Source: Crossiella sp. S99.2
Lineage (GTDB): Bacteria; Actinomycetota; Actinomycetes; Mycobacteriales; Pseudonocardiaceae
Direction of reading: 5' to 3'
Assembly (NCBI RefSeq): GCF_023094165.1
Contig: NZ_JALMDK010000005.1
Location: 372,001 to 436,000 of the forward strand
Length of the DNA stretch: 64,000 nt
Of this stretch, positions 15,671-24,332 are shown in pieces. Below the pieces are notes generated by a model. That model saw only the letters and a list, made by a program, of their open reading frames with translations, was not told the DNA's origin and made no database searches. The translations under genes and the position numbers were made by a program. The first letter of the stretch is position 1. Each line of letters begins with the position of its first letter.

Positions 15671-17785
15671 TCAGGCGGTGGGCACGCTGGCCACGCCGGG
15701 GGCCAGGAACCGCTTGCCGGTGACCTTCTCCGAGATGCCGGTCCGGTCCAGGTACGGCGTGATGCCGCCCAGCCAGAACGGCCAGCCCGCGCCGAGGATC
15801 ATGCACAGGTCGATGTCCTGTGCCTCGGCCACCACGCCCTCGTCGAGCATGATCCGGATCTCCTGGGCCAGTGCCTCCAGGGCCCGGTTCTTGACCTCGT
15901 CGCCGGTCAGCGGCTTGTCGCCGAACTCCCAGAGCGCGGTGACCTCGGGGTCCACGCTCTGCTTGCCCTGGGCGTCCCACTGCCAGACGGCGGCCTTGCC
16001 CGCGGCCACGAACTTCTTCATGTTCGCGCTGACGGTGAACCGGTCCGGGAACGCGTGGTGCATGGTCTCCGAGACGTGCAGCGCGACCGCGGAACCCACC
16101 AGCTGCAGCAGGATCATCGGGGTCATCGGCAGGCCGAGCGGGTCGGTGGCCTGGTCGGCGACCTCGAAGGAGGTGCCCTCGTCCACCGAGTTGATGACCT
16201 CGCCCATGAACCGGGTGAGCAGCCGGTTGACCACGAACGCCGGGGCGTCCTTGACCAGCACGCTGGACTTCTTCAGCTCCTTGCCGACCGCGAAGGCGGT
16301 GGCCAGGGTGGCGTCGTCGGTCTGCTCGGCGCGCACGATCTCCAGCAGCGGCATGACCGCGACCGGGTTGAAGAAGTGGAAGCCGACGACCCGCTCCGGG
16401 TGCGCCAGCTTGCTCGCCATGTCGGTGATGGACAGCGAGGAGGTGTTGGTGGCCAGCACGCACTCGGCGGAGACGTGCTGCTCCACCTCGGCGAAGACCT
16501 GCTGCTTGACCGACAGCTCCTCGAAGACGGCCTCGATGACGAAGTCGGCGTCGGCGAAGGCGGCCTTGTCCAGCGAGCCGGAGACCAGCGCCTTGAGCCG
16601 GTTGGCCTCATCGGGGGAGACCCGCTTCTTGCCGAGCAGCTTGTCGATCTCGCCGTGCACGTAGCCGACACCCTTGTCGACGCGGGCCTGGTCGATGTCG
16701 GTGAGCACCACCGGCACCTTGAGGCGGCGCGCGAACAGCAGCGCCATCTGGCTGGCCATCAGGCCGGCGCCGACGATGCCGACCTTGGTCACCGGGCGGG
16801 CCAGCTTGCGGTCCGGCGCGCCGGCCGGGCGCTTGGCCCGCTTCTGCACCAGGTTGAACGAGTACAGCCCGGCGCGCAGCTCATCGCTCATCACGACGTC
16901 GGCGAGCGCCTGGGTCTCGGCCGCGTAGCCCTTGGTCAGGTCGTTCTCGCGGGCCAGCGCCAGCAGCTCAAGCGCCTTGAGCGCACCGGGAGCGGCGCCC
17001 TTGGTCTTGCCGTGCACGATGGCCTTGGCCCGCGCGAGCGCCTGGTCCCAGCCCTCGCCGCGGTCGATCTCCTTGCGCGGCGGGGTGATCTCGCCGCCGA
17101 GCACCTTGGTCAGCCAGACCAGCGACTGCTCCAGGTAGTCCGCGGATTCCAGCACCACGTCCACGATGCCCAGTCCGGCGGCCTGCGCGGGCTTGAGCAT
17201 CTTGTTCTGGTTCAGCGCGTTCTCGAAGATCACGGTGACCGCGTCGTTCGCGCCGATCAGGTTCGGCAGCAGCTGGGTGCCGCCCCAGCCGGGGAACAGG
17301 CCGAGGAAGACCTCGGGCAGCGCCAGCGCCGCGGTGTTGCTGGACAGCGTGCGGTAGTGGCAGGACAGCGCCAGTTCCAGGCCGCCGCCCATGGCCGCGC
17401 CGTTGACGAAGGCGAAGGTGGGGATCGCCGAGTCGGTGAAGCGGCGGAACACGTCGTGGCCGAGCTGGCCGATGGCCAGTGCCTGGTCCCGGGAGGTGGC
17501 CTTCTCCACCGCGGACAGGTCGGCGCCGACGGCGAAGATGAACGGCTTGCCGGTGACCGCGATGGCCGCGGGCCCGGCCTCGGTGGCCGCGGTGAAGGCG
17601 GCGTCCAGGCTGAGCAGGCTCTGCGGCCCGAAGGTGGACGGGCGGGTGTGGTCGTGCCCGTTGTCCAGGGTGATCAGCGCGACCGGCTTGGCCAGGCCGG
17701 GCACGCGCAGCAGGCGGGTGACCGCGTGGGTCACGACCTCGTCCGGGAAGAGGGTTTTGGCTTCCTCAAGGGTGAAGGTGCTCAC
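15671..17785 (-). CDS. fadB: Fatty-acid oxidation complex alpha subunit (enoyl-CoA hydratase / 3-hydroxyacyl-CoA dehydrogenase)
   Basis: Two-step enzyme of beta-oxidation, 704 residues. The crotonase domain comes first (AITGKP-type oxyanion region IAVTGKPFIFAVGADLS and FVNGAAMGGGLELALSCHYR). The NAD-binding 3-hydroxyacyl-CoA dehydrogenase follows (KVGIVGAGLMASQMALLFA near residue 331, VGFHFFNPVAVMPLLEIV), then the C-terminal dimer domain. Starts at GTG 17785, overlapping the fadA stop by 4 bases. The track-length frame extending further upstream is only overlap with fadA. It should work with FadA as a trifunctional complex. Confidence 0.95.
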   Translation of the reverse strand: MSTFTLEEAKTLFPDEVVTHAVTRLLRVPGLAKPVALITLDNGHDHTRPSTFGPQSLLSLDAAFTAATEAGPAAIAVTGKPFIFAVGADLSAVEKATSRDQALAIGQLGHDVFRRFTDSAIPTFAFVNGAAMGGGLELALSCHYRTLSSNTAALALPEVFLGLFPGWGGTQLLPNLIGANDAVTVIFENALNQNKMLKPAQAAGLGIVDVVLESADYLEQSLVWLTKVLGGEITPPRKEIDRGEGWDQALARAKAIVHGKTKGAAPGALKALELLALARENDLTKGYAAETQALADVVMSDELRAGLYSFNLVQKRAKRPAGAPDRKLARPVTKVGIVGAGLMASQMALLFARRLKVPVVLTDIDQARVDKGVGYVHGEIDKLLGKKRVSPDEANRLKALVSGSLDKAAFADADFVIEAVFEELSVKQQVFAEVEQHVSAECVLATNTSSLSITDMASKLAHPERVVGFHFFNPVAVMPLLEIVRAEQTDDATLATAFAVGKELKKSSVLVKDAPAFVVNRLLTRFMGEVINSVDEGTSFEVADQATDPLGLPMTPMILLQLVGSAVALHVSETMHHAFPDRFTVSANMKKFVAAGKAAVWQWDAQGKQSVDPEVTALWEFGDKPLTGDEVKNRALEALAQEIRIMLDEGVVAEAQDIDLCMILGAGWPFWLGGITPYLDRTGISEKVTGKRFLAPGVASVPTA

Positions 17786-19023
17786 TTGTTCTCCCCGGTC
17801 CAGTTGGGGTTCTCCCAGATCACGGTGCCGCCCATGCCGATGCCGATGCACATGGTGGTGATGCCGTAGCGCACGTCGGGGCGCTCGGCGAACTGGCGGG
17901 ACAACTGGGTCATCAGCCGCACGCCGGAGGAGGCCAGCGGGTGACCGGTGGCGATCGCGCCGCCCCACTGGTTGACCCGCGGGTCGTCATCGGCGATGCC
18001 GAAGTGGTCCAGGAAGGCCAGCACCTGCACCGCGAACGCCTCATTGACCTCGAACAGGCCGATGTCCTCGATGGTCAGGCCGGCGATCTTGAGCGCCTTC
18101 TCGGTGGCCGGCACCGGTCCGACGCCCATGACCTCGGGCTCGACCCCGGCGAAGGAGTAGGCGACCAGGCGCATGCCGATGGGCAGGCCCAGCTCGCGCG
18201 CGGTCTGCTCCTCGGCCAGGATGCAGCCGGTCGCGCCGTCGTTGAGACCGGCCGCGTTGCCCGCGGTGATCCGGCCGTGCGGGCGGAACGGGGTCTTCAG
18301 CTTGCCGAGGTCCTCGACCGTGGTGCCCGGCCGCGGCGGCTCGTCGGCCGAGGCCAGGCCCCAGCCGTGCTCCGCGGAGCGGGTGGCGACGGTGACGAAC
18401 TCGGGGCCGATCTTGCCCGCCTTGACCGCCGCGTCGTACTTGGCCTGCGAGGCCGCGGCGAAGGTGTCGGTGCGCTCCTTGGTCAGGTGCGGGAACCGGT
18501 CGTGCAGGTTCTCCGCGGTCTGCCCCATGACCAGCGCCGAGGTGTCGACGAGCCGGTCGGCCAGGAACCGCGGGTTCGGGTCCACGCCCTCACCCATGGG
18601 GTGCCGGCCCATGTGCTCGACACCGCCGGCGATGGCGACGTCGTAGGCGCCGAAGGCGATGCCGCCGGCGACCGTGGTCACCGCGGTCATCGCGCCCGCG
18701 CACATCCGGTCCACCGCGTACCCGGGCACCGACTTCGGCAGCCCCGCCAGCAACGCGGCGGTCCGCCCGATGGTCAGCCCCTGGTCGCCGATCTGCGTGG
18801 TCGCGGCGATGGCGACCTCGTCAACTCGCTCCGGCGGCAGCTCCGGATGCCGTCGCAGTAGTTCGCGGATGACCTTGACGACCATGTCGTCGGCGCGGGT
18901 CTCCGCGTAGATGCCCTTGGCACCGGCCTTGCCGAACGGCGTGCGAACGCCGTCGACGAAGACCACGTCCCGAACGGCGCGCGCGCTGGCGCTGCCGGGT
19001 TTCGCCGGCGCAGGTGCGACCAC
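17782..19023 (-). CDS. fadA: Acetyl-CoA acyltransferase (thiolase), beta-oxidation
   Basis: Thiolytic last step of beta-oxidation, 413 residues. Nucleophile Cys108 in DRMCAGAMTAV; the NEAFAV motif, the base His in GGAIATGHPLASSG and the second Cys in TMCIGIGMGG are all present. GTG at 19023 has GAGGAG 6 bases upstream. First gene of the fadA-fadB operon (4-base overlap). The N-terminus carries about 15 extra Ala/Pro-rich residues before the conserved RDVVFVDGVRTPFGK. The promoter region holds two short palindromes (see 19087-19130). Confidence 0.96.
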   Translation of the reverse strand: MVAPAPAKPGSASARAVRDVVFVDGVRTPFGKAGAKGIYAETRADDMVVKVIRELLRRHPELPPERVDEVAIAATTQIGDQGLTIGRTAALLAGLPKSVPGYAVDRMCAGAMTAVTTVAGGIAFGAYDVAIAGGVEHMGRHPMGEGVDPNPRFLADRLVDTSALVMGQTAENLHDRFPHLTKERTDTFAAASQAKYDAAVKAGKIGPEFVTVATRSAEHGWGLASADEPPRPGTTVEDLGKLKTPFRPHGRITAGNAAGLNDGATGCILAEEQTARELGLPIGMRLVAYSFAGVEPEVMGVGPVPATEKALKIAGLTIEDIGLFEVNEAFAVQVLAFLDHFGIADDDPRVNQWGGAIATGHPLASSGVRLMTQLSRQFAERPDVRYGITTMCIGIGMGGTVIWENPNWTGENK

Positions 19024-19086
19024 GGCGTGCTCCTCACTCAGTGCTGAACCCCTGACATCGGCCCGCGGCGGCTTCCGCTGCGCTGC

Positions 19087-19130
19087 TACCGGCCGGTAAC
19101 ACCACTCTAGCGCGTATTACTCACTGGTAA
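19087..19130 (-). promoter_or_regulatory. fadA promoter region with two candidate operator sites
   Basis: Reading toward fadA: TTAC-CAGTGA-GTAA (19117-19130) followed by the perfect 12-bp palindrome TACCGGCCGGTA (19087-19098), with TAGAGT (about 19105-19110) as a possible -10. The first site contains GTGAGTAATA, the same 10 bases as the left half of the TetR operator at 28777-28798. It would sit between -35 and -10. Binding is inference. Confidence 0.5.
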
Positions 19131-19213
19131 CTACGGGGTTCGCGCTGTCGAGTGGGTCACACCGGTCCTTCGGCGCGGGCGGCTGCTCGGGTGCCTGGGG
19201 GCAGTGTGCCGGG

Positions 19214-19951
19214 GTGGGGGTCTACGTCGACGCCTTCAACGTCTACTACGGCGGTCGCGAGATGCTCGGCTCGGCGACACCCGGCTGGAAGTGGCTGGAC
19301 ATCGCCGCCCTCGCCGCCGGCCTGATCAACCCGTGGGTGTGGCCGGGAGCGCGGATCGATCGGGTCGTCTACTGCACGGCCATGCGTGAGCGGGAGGGCG
19401 ACCCCAGCTCACTGGCTGACCAGCAGACCTACCTCTCGGCATTGCGGCAGGCCAACCCCTCGCTGACGGTGGCACTGGGCAAGTACGTGCCACGGACCAA
19501 ATCCGGCGTGCTGGTCGAACAGGGCACGGGCTACCCGCCACGCCGGGTCCGGTCGCCTGGAGCCGGAAGCCTGCCGTCCTGGCTTCCCGTCCGCGAGGTC
19601 CCTGGCCCCAGTGGCGACACCGGCCTGCTCGCCCGGATCTCGACCTTCGAGGAGAAGGGGTCGGACGTGAACGTCGCCAGTCACGTCCTGATCGACGTGC
19701 TGACCGGACAGGTCGACGCGGTCATGGTCCTGTCCAATGACAGCGACCTGAGCTTCCCACTGGCGCAGACCCGGTTGCGGGTCCCGGTCGCGACCGTCAA
19801 CCCCAGCGTCAAGCCGACCACCGCCGCGCTGCGCGGTGACCGGGACGAGGGAGTCGGGCGACACTGGTGGCGCAGACTCAGGAGTCATGACTTCCTGGCA
19901 AACCAACTGGTCGACCCAACAGGCTCGTTCCAGAAGCTGCGAGGCTGGTGA
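19214..19951 (+). CDS. NYN-domain (PIN-like) ribonuclease-type protein
   Basis: 245 residues. Acidic motifs of the NYN fold: YVDAFNVYYGGRE at the N-terminus, EEKGSDVNVASHVLIDVLTG in the middle and VMVLSNDSDLSFPL near residue 178. In this family these form the metal site of an endoribonuclease. No partner domain is visible. A GTG start without a strong ribosome-binding site is used; it begins exactly with the conserved beta strand. Divergent from fadA and followed by a T-tailed hairpin. Its target RNA is unknown. Confidence 0.85.
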   Translation: MGVYVDAFNVYYGGREMLGSATPGWKWLDIAALAAGLINPWVWPGARIDRVVYCTAMREREGDPSSLADQQTYLSALRQANPSLTVALGKYVPRTKSGVLVEQGTGYPPRRVRSPGAGSLPSWLPVREVPGPSGDTGLLARISTFEEKGSDVNVASHVLIDVLTGQVDAVMVLSNDSDLSFPLAQTRLRVPVATVNPSVKPTTAALRGDRDEGVGRHWWRRLRSHDFLANQLVDPTGSFQKLRGW

Positions 19952-20004
19952 CCTGGGCCCACACGAGGCCCAGCTTGCGCCTGGAATAGGCCCTCGCTAG
20001 CATG

Positions 20005-20057
20005 GACCCATACCACCCGGTTCTCGTGCTTCACCGCACGGGGCCGGGTCTTTTTCT
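20005..20057 (+). terminator. Intrinsic terminator with T-run
   Basis: CCCGG-ttct-CGTGC pairs with GCACG-ggg-CCGGG, and an outer GACCC can pair with GGGTC. It is followed by TCTTTTTC, a real T-tract, rare in this window. It lies about 55 bases after the NYN gene and before the convergent RNase D stop. Confidence 0.75.
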
Positions 20058-20110
20058 GCCCGGACTCAGACCGAGGTGGAGGCAGGCGTCGGCCCGCCCC
20101 CACCACCGCC

Positions 20111-21385
20111 TCAGTCCTTCTCGACGGCCTTCTCCGCTGCCTTCGGCTGCGCCAGCAACGCCGTCGCCAGCAGCTCACCCACCTGCTCCACCTGCCAGTT
20201 CCGCGCCCCGCCGGCGGCCAGCGCCGCGCGCACCGAGGCCAGGTCGATCTCCGCCGGTGGCTGCCAGCACAACCGGCGCACCAGGTCCGGCTGGGCCAGG
20301 TTCTCCACCGGCATCCGCAGTTGCTCGGCCAGCGTGGTCAGCGCGCCGCGCGCGGCGACCAGGCGGGCCGCCGCGGCCGGGTCGCGTTCGGCCCAGCGGT
20401 TGGGGGGTGGCGGGCCGTCGTGTTGCGGGGAGGGGTCCGGGAGTTCGGACTTGGGGAGTTCGCGGGCCTCGTGCAGGGCGCCGGACCAGACGTCGGCCAT
20501 CCGGCGCTGGGCGCGGCCGCGGAAGACCGGGAGGGACAGCAGCTCGGCGTGGCCGGTGGGGTCGTGCAGGGCGGCCTCGACGATGGCGGAGTCCGGCAGG
20601 ACGCGGCCGGGGGCGATGTCGCGTTGCTGGGCGATGGTGTTGCGGGCCTGCCAGAGCGAGCGGACCGCGGCGTACTGGCGCGGGCTGCGCAGGCGGTGGA
20701 TGCCGGAGGTGCGGCGCCACGGTTCGGCGCGCGGGGGCGGCGGAGCGGCGGTGCGCACCGCCTCGAACTCCTCCAGGCCCCAGGCCAGCTTGTTCTGGCT
20801 GATCAGCTCGGCCTCCAGGGAGGCGCGTAGCTCCAGCAGCAGTTCGACGTCCAGGGCGGCGTAGGCCAGCCAGTCCGCGGGCAACGGCCTGCGGGACCAG
20901 TCGGCGGCGCCGTGGCCCTTCTCCAGCCGGAAGCCCAGCTGGCGTTCGACCAGGGCGCCCAGAGCGACCCGCTCGAAGCCGGCCAGCCGTCCGGCCAGCT
21001 CGGTGTCGAACAGGGTCTCCGGACCCAGGCCAAGCTCGTGCAGGCACGGCAGGTCCTGGCTGGCGGCGTGCAGCACCCACTCAGCGGGGTTGAGCACCTC
21101 GGCCAGCGCTTCCACCCGGCCATTGACCGCGACCGGGTCGATCAGCACCGTGCCGGCGCCCTCGCGGCGGATCTGCACCAGGTAGGCCCGCTGCGAGTAC
21201 CGGTATCCGGAAGCACGTTCGGTGTCCACCGCGAATGGCCCCGTACCGGCGGCCAGCATCGCGGCGGCCCGCCTGACGCCATCGACGGTGTTGATGACAT
21301 CAGGAACGCCACCGGAGGGGGTGGTGAGCAACGTCAGTTCCGGTTGCTCACCCGAGTCGTTGACAGCGGTTCGGCCTACATCCAC
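20111..21385 (-). CDS. rnd: Ribonuclease D (3'-5' exoribonuclease with HRDC domain)
   Basis: 424 residues from GTG 21385. DEDDy exonuclease motifs: FAVDTERASGYRYSQRAYLVQ (Exo I), LHAASQDLPCLHELG (Exo II) and LAYAALDVELLLEL (Exo III with its Tyr). An HRDC-type helical domain follows in the middle (RSLWQARNTIAQQRDIAPGRVLPD), then a second helical part. It should trim 3' ends of tRNA precursors. An in-frame ATG at 21493 would add 36 residues with no homology that I recognise. The Rv2681 position in the dxs-hem block agrees. Confidence 0.93.
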   Translation of the reverse strand: MDVGRTAVNDSGEQPELTLLTTPSGGVPDVINTVDGVRRAAAMLAAGTGPFAVDTERASGYRYSQRAYLVQIRREGAGTVLIDPVAVNGRVEALAEVLNPAEWVLHAASQDLPCLHELGLGPETLFDTELAGRLAGFERVALGALVERQLGFRLEKGHGAADWSRRPLPADWLAYAALDVELLLELRASLEAELISQNKLAWGLEEFEAVRTAAPPPPRAEPWRRTSGIHRLRSPRQYAAVRSLWQARNTIAQQRDIAPGRVLPDSAIVEAALHDPTGHAELLSLPVFRGRAQRRMADVWSGALHEARELPKSELPDPSPQHDGPPPPNRWAERDPAAAARLVAARGALTTLAEQLRMPVENLAQPDLVRRLCWQPPAEIDLASVRAALAAGGARNWQVEQVGELLATALLAQPKAAEKAVEKD

Positions 21386-21621
21386 GGCCGTGACCCTATG
21401 CGTCAACGGTGCGCTCAGACAGTCGAGATCCACTGAAGTAGGCTGACCGGCACGGTGCGCCAACCGGAAACCGCTGGTCAGAGGCTGATCCAACGCTTTC
21501 CGATCTTTCCGTACCGGCCAACCACACCCCGGTCGTCATGGGGTCCAGGCTTCGTGTGCCGGGCGTGTCCGCGCTCTGCAACGCACCCGACCGCGAAACT
21601 CGAACCCCCTCGGCTGAGGAG

Positions 21622-22338
21622 TCAGCGGATAACGCCGGCACGCATGGCCAGCGCTACCATCTGAGCCCGGTCCCCGGTTCCCAGCTTGCGCCCTATCCGC
21701 GACAGGTGAGACTTCACCGTGAGCGCGGACAGGTTCAGTGCTTCGCCGATCTCCTTGTTCGAGCGGCCGTCGGCTACCAGTTGCAGCACTTCGACCTCTC
21801 GCGCGGAGAGTTCTCTCGGCGTGTTGTCCGTACCGGGCACCCTGGTTCCGGCAGCAAGCACCGGAGCCACGCTGGGATCGGCATAGACGCCACCCTCGAG
21901 GACCCTGCGCACCCCGTCGGTGACCACCATCGGCGAGGCGGACTTCAGCAGGTAGGCCTGAGCGCCTGCCTGGAAGGCCGCACGCACCGCGTACGGGTCA
22001 TCGGAGGATGCCAGGACCACGATTCGTGGCCAGCCCTGGGCACGAAGTTCCGTGACCAGGTCAATGCCGCTCCCATCCGGAAGCCCGAGATCCAGTATCG
22101 CGAGATCGCATGGCCCCGTGGCCAGGGCACGCGCCCTCGCCTCGGCCACCGATGCGGCCTCGTGCACCGTGCCGGCTCCCATCTGCATCAGTCGAGCCGC
22201 AATGGCCTCCCTCAGCAATGGGTGGTCATCGACCACCAGCACCGAAAACAGCTCTTCCCGCGGGTGCGGGACCATGTTCGCCGGCAAAGTGCCGGCTGGC
22301 GTGGTTCGAACGGCCTGTCCTAAGCCGACGGCAGCCAC
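21622..22338 (-). CDS. LuxR/NarL-type response regulator
   Basis: 238 residues. Receiver domain with VVDDHPLLREAI and the phospho-Asp in LAILDLGLPDGSG; C-terminal LuxR helix-turn-helix ELSAREVEVLQLVADGRSNKEIGEALNLSALTVKSHLSRIGRKL. GTG 22338 is favoured by a GGAGG 7 bases upstream over the ATG at 22380. No sensor kinase is adjacent, so it is an orphan regulator. A very similar orphan regulator is, as I recall, widespread in Pseudonocardiaceae. The upstream region carries a long inverted repeat at 22385-22424. Confidence 0.92.
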   Translation of the reverse strand: MAAVGLGQAVRTTPAGTLPANMVPHPREELFSVLVVDDHPLLREAIAARLMQMGAGTVHEAASVAEARARALATGPCDLAILDLGLPDGSGIDLVTELRAQGWPRIVVLASSDDPYAVRAAFQAGAQAYLLKSASPMVVTDGVRRVLEGGVYADPSVAPVLAAGTRVPGTDNTPRELSAREVEVLQLVADGRSNKEIGEALNLSALTVKSHLSRIGRKLGTGDRAQMVALAMRAGVIR

Positions 22339-22384
22339 GTCACTACCTCCCTGGAGTCGGTCGTGCCCCCCGACCGGCACCGGG

Positions 22385-22424
22385 ACTTTCGACCGATCGG
22401 CCGCGCCACCGATCGACCGAAAGT
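22385..22424. promoter_or_regulatory. 16-bp inverted repeat upstream of the orphan response regulator
   Basis: ACTTTCGACCGATCGG at 22385-22400 and CCGATCGACCGAAAGT at 22409-22424 are inverted with two mismatches around an 8-base spacer. Each arm contains CGATCG. Further CCCGATCGGG (about 22489-22498) and ACGATCGGG (about 22522) lie toward the divergent dipeptidase. The pattern fits a dimer-binding operator cluster in a divergent promoter. Confidence 0.55.
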
Positions 22425-22592
22425 GGTGTCGTCGGGAGGAGCGTAGCCGCCCAAGCGGGTCAGTGGGACGATCAATTGGGTATCTGTCCCGATCGGGTTG
22501 TCACTTTGACGTGGTCTGATCACACGATCGGGCGGTCCCTCGGATGGTGGTTAACGCCGGGCCGTACACAAACGACATGAAGGATTTGCACT

Positions 22593-23636
22593 ATGCCAAC
22601 CAGCGGGTCGTTAGGCCGTTCGCAGGAGCTTCTCCGGCGGGTTCCGCTCGTCGACGGGCACAACGATCTGCCGTGGGCGATTCGGGACAAAACGGGCGGG
22701 GACCTCACCGCGATCGAGCTGACCGTCGAGCAACCCGGTCTGCACACCGACCTCGTCCGGCTGCGCCACGGTGGCGTGGGCGCTCAGTTCTGGTCGGTCT
22801 ACGTGCCGTGCCGCTTCCTCGAGCATCGCGCCGTGACGGCGGTGCTGGAACAGATCGAGCTGGTTCACGAGCTGGTCGAACGGTACCCCGAACAGCTCCG
22901 GCTCGCTCGGTCCGCGGCCGAGGTCCAGTCCGCCTTCGCCGACGGCCGGATCGCCTCCCTGCTCGGCGCCGAGGGCGGGCACTGCATCGGGGAGTCCCTT
23001 GGCGCGCTGCGGGCGCTGTTTCGCCTGGGTGTGCGCTATCTGACGCTCACCCACAACGACAACACGCCGTGGGCCGACTCGGCCACCGACCAGCCCGCCG
23101 CGGGCGGTTTGACCGATTTCGGCCGCGAGGTCGTGCGCGAGATGAACCGCCTGGGCATGCTGGTCGACCTCTCCCACGTCGCGCCCAGCACCATGTGGCA
23201 CGCGCTGGAGACCAGTGCCGCGCCGGTGATCTTCAGCCACTCCTCCTGCCGGGCGGTCACCGACCACCCGCGCAACGTGCCGGACGAGGTGCTCCGCGAG
23301 CTGCCCGGCAACGGCGGCGTGTGCATGATCACGTTCGTGCCCGCGTTCGTCTCGGCCGACCCGGTGCGCCGCGCCGGCCGGGCCGACGTCGTCGCACATC
23401 TGGAACACGCGCGCGAGGTCGCGGGCATCGACCACATCGGCATCGGCGGCGACTACGACGGAACCGGCGAACTTCCGGACGGACTGGAGGATGTCTCCAG
23501 GTATCCGGAGTTGTTCGCCGACCTGATGGACCGCGGCTGGTCCGAGCAGGACCTGACCAAGCTGGCGGGCGGCAACGTGCTGCGGGTGCTGGAGCAGGCG
23601 GAGAAGGTCGCCGCCGAACTCCGCGGACCCGGCTGA
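22593..23636 (+). CDS. Membrane-dipeptidase-type zinc dipeptidase (peptidase M19)
   Basis: 347 residues, no signal peptide, so probably cytoplasmic. Zinc ligands: VDGHNDLPWAIRD at the N-terminus, bridging Glu in LLGAEGGHCIGE, His in VDLSHVAP and FSHSSCRAVTDHPRN, and the substrate Asp region GIDHIGIGGDYDGTGELPDGLEDVSRYPELF. Hydrolyses dipeptides, in some members D-amino-acid-containing or beta-lactam substrates. AAGGA lies about 11 bases before the ATG. Single gene, divergent from the response regulator. Confidence 0.94.
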   Translation: MPTSGSLGRSQELLRRVPLVDGHNDLPWAIRDKTGGDLTAIELTVEQPGLHTDLVRLRHGGVGAQFWSVYVPCRFLEHRAVTAVLEQIELVHELVERYPEQLRLARSAAEVQSAFADGRIASLLGAEGGHCIGESLGALRALFRLGVRYLTLTHNDNTPWADSATDQPAAGGLTDFGREVVREMNRLGMLVDLSHVAPSTMWHALETSAAPVIFSHSSCRAVTDHPRNVPDEVLRELPGNGGVCMITFVPAFVSADPVRRAGRADVVAHLEHAREVAGIDHIGIGGDYDGTGELPDGLEDVSRYPELFADLMDRGWSEQDLTKLAGGNVLRVLEQAEKVAAELRGPG

Positions 23637-23673
23637 TCGCCCGCTCCCGCCGCCGCCCGAGTGCTCGCGGTGG

Positions 23674-24282
23674 TCAGTCGCCCTTGCGCTGGCTGATCAT
23701 CGCGATCCCCACCGGCGGCAGCCCGGCCGCGCTGGAGAGCAGCTCGCAGAATGCCTCCGCGTGCGCGGCCAGCTCGGTGTCCCGCGCCGTCCAGGAAGCC
23801 CGTAGCTCCAGGTCATGGGTGCTGCTGGGCCCGGAGATGTCGCCGAAGCGGGCGGAGGAGGTCTGGGTGACCGTGCCGCCCAGCGCGGTGAAGGCCGCCC
23901 CGGACAACTCCAGCGCCTCGGTCAGCCAGGACCAGCCCACCGCCGGTAGCAGTGGGTCAGCGGCAAGCTCGGTGTCCAGCTCGGCCCGGACGTAGGCCAC
24001 TAGTCGCAGCACCCCGTCCCAGGCTTCGGCCCCGTCCGGATCGTGCAACAGCACCAACCGGCCCGTGGCCAGCTCCCCGGCCGGTCCGTTGGCCTCGGCG
24101 CTGAGGGCGAAGCTCCATGGCGCGAGGCGTTGCGGGGCACGGACTTCGCCCAGCTCGACCTCGGGTCGTGGATGCATCGACCGCAACGCGGCAACAGCCT
24201 GCCGGAACACCTCGGGTTCGCCCGATATCCCGGTCACGTTGGCGAACTCTAGGCCGCGCGGAGCGGGTGCGTCGGTAGCCAC
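23674..24282 (-). CDS. DUF3000-family protein
   Basis: 202 residues from GTG 24282 (a TTG at 24297 is an alternative). The conserved core FRQAVAALRSMHPRPEVELGEVRAPQRLAPWSFALSAE identifies the actinobacterial DUF3000 family, which sits next to hemE and rnd in this phylum. Function is not known. There are no membrane segments. Divergent from hemE with only about 50 bases between starts, so the two promoters must overlap. Confidence 0.88.
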   Translation of the reverse strand: MATDAPAPRGLEFANVTGISGEPEVFRQAVAALRSMHPRPEVELGEVRAPQRLAPWSFALSAEANGPAGELATGRLVLLHDPDGAEAWDGVLRLVAYVRAELDTELAADPLLPAVGWSWLTEALELSGAAFTALGGTVTQTSSARFGDISGPSSTHDLELRASWTARDTELAAHAEAFCELLSSAAGLPPVGIAMISQRKGD

Positions 24283-24332
24283 GCCGACGCCGGACAAGAG
24301 CAGTCCTGAACCCGTGGGAACATGGGAGGGAG

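Noticed and set aside
20005..20057. Small structured RNA gene such as SRP RNA
   Set aside because: The hairpin with a T-run is fully explained as a terminator and conserved SRP RNA loops are absent.
21386..21493. N-terminal extension of RNase D to ATG 21493
   Set aside because: The 36 added residues show no homology that I recognise and the start lacks a clear ribosome-binding site.
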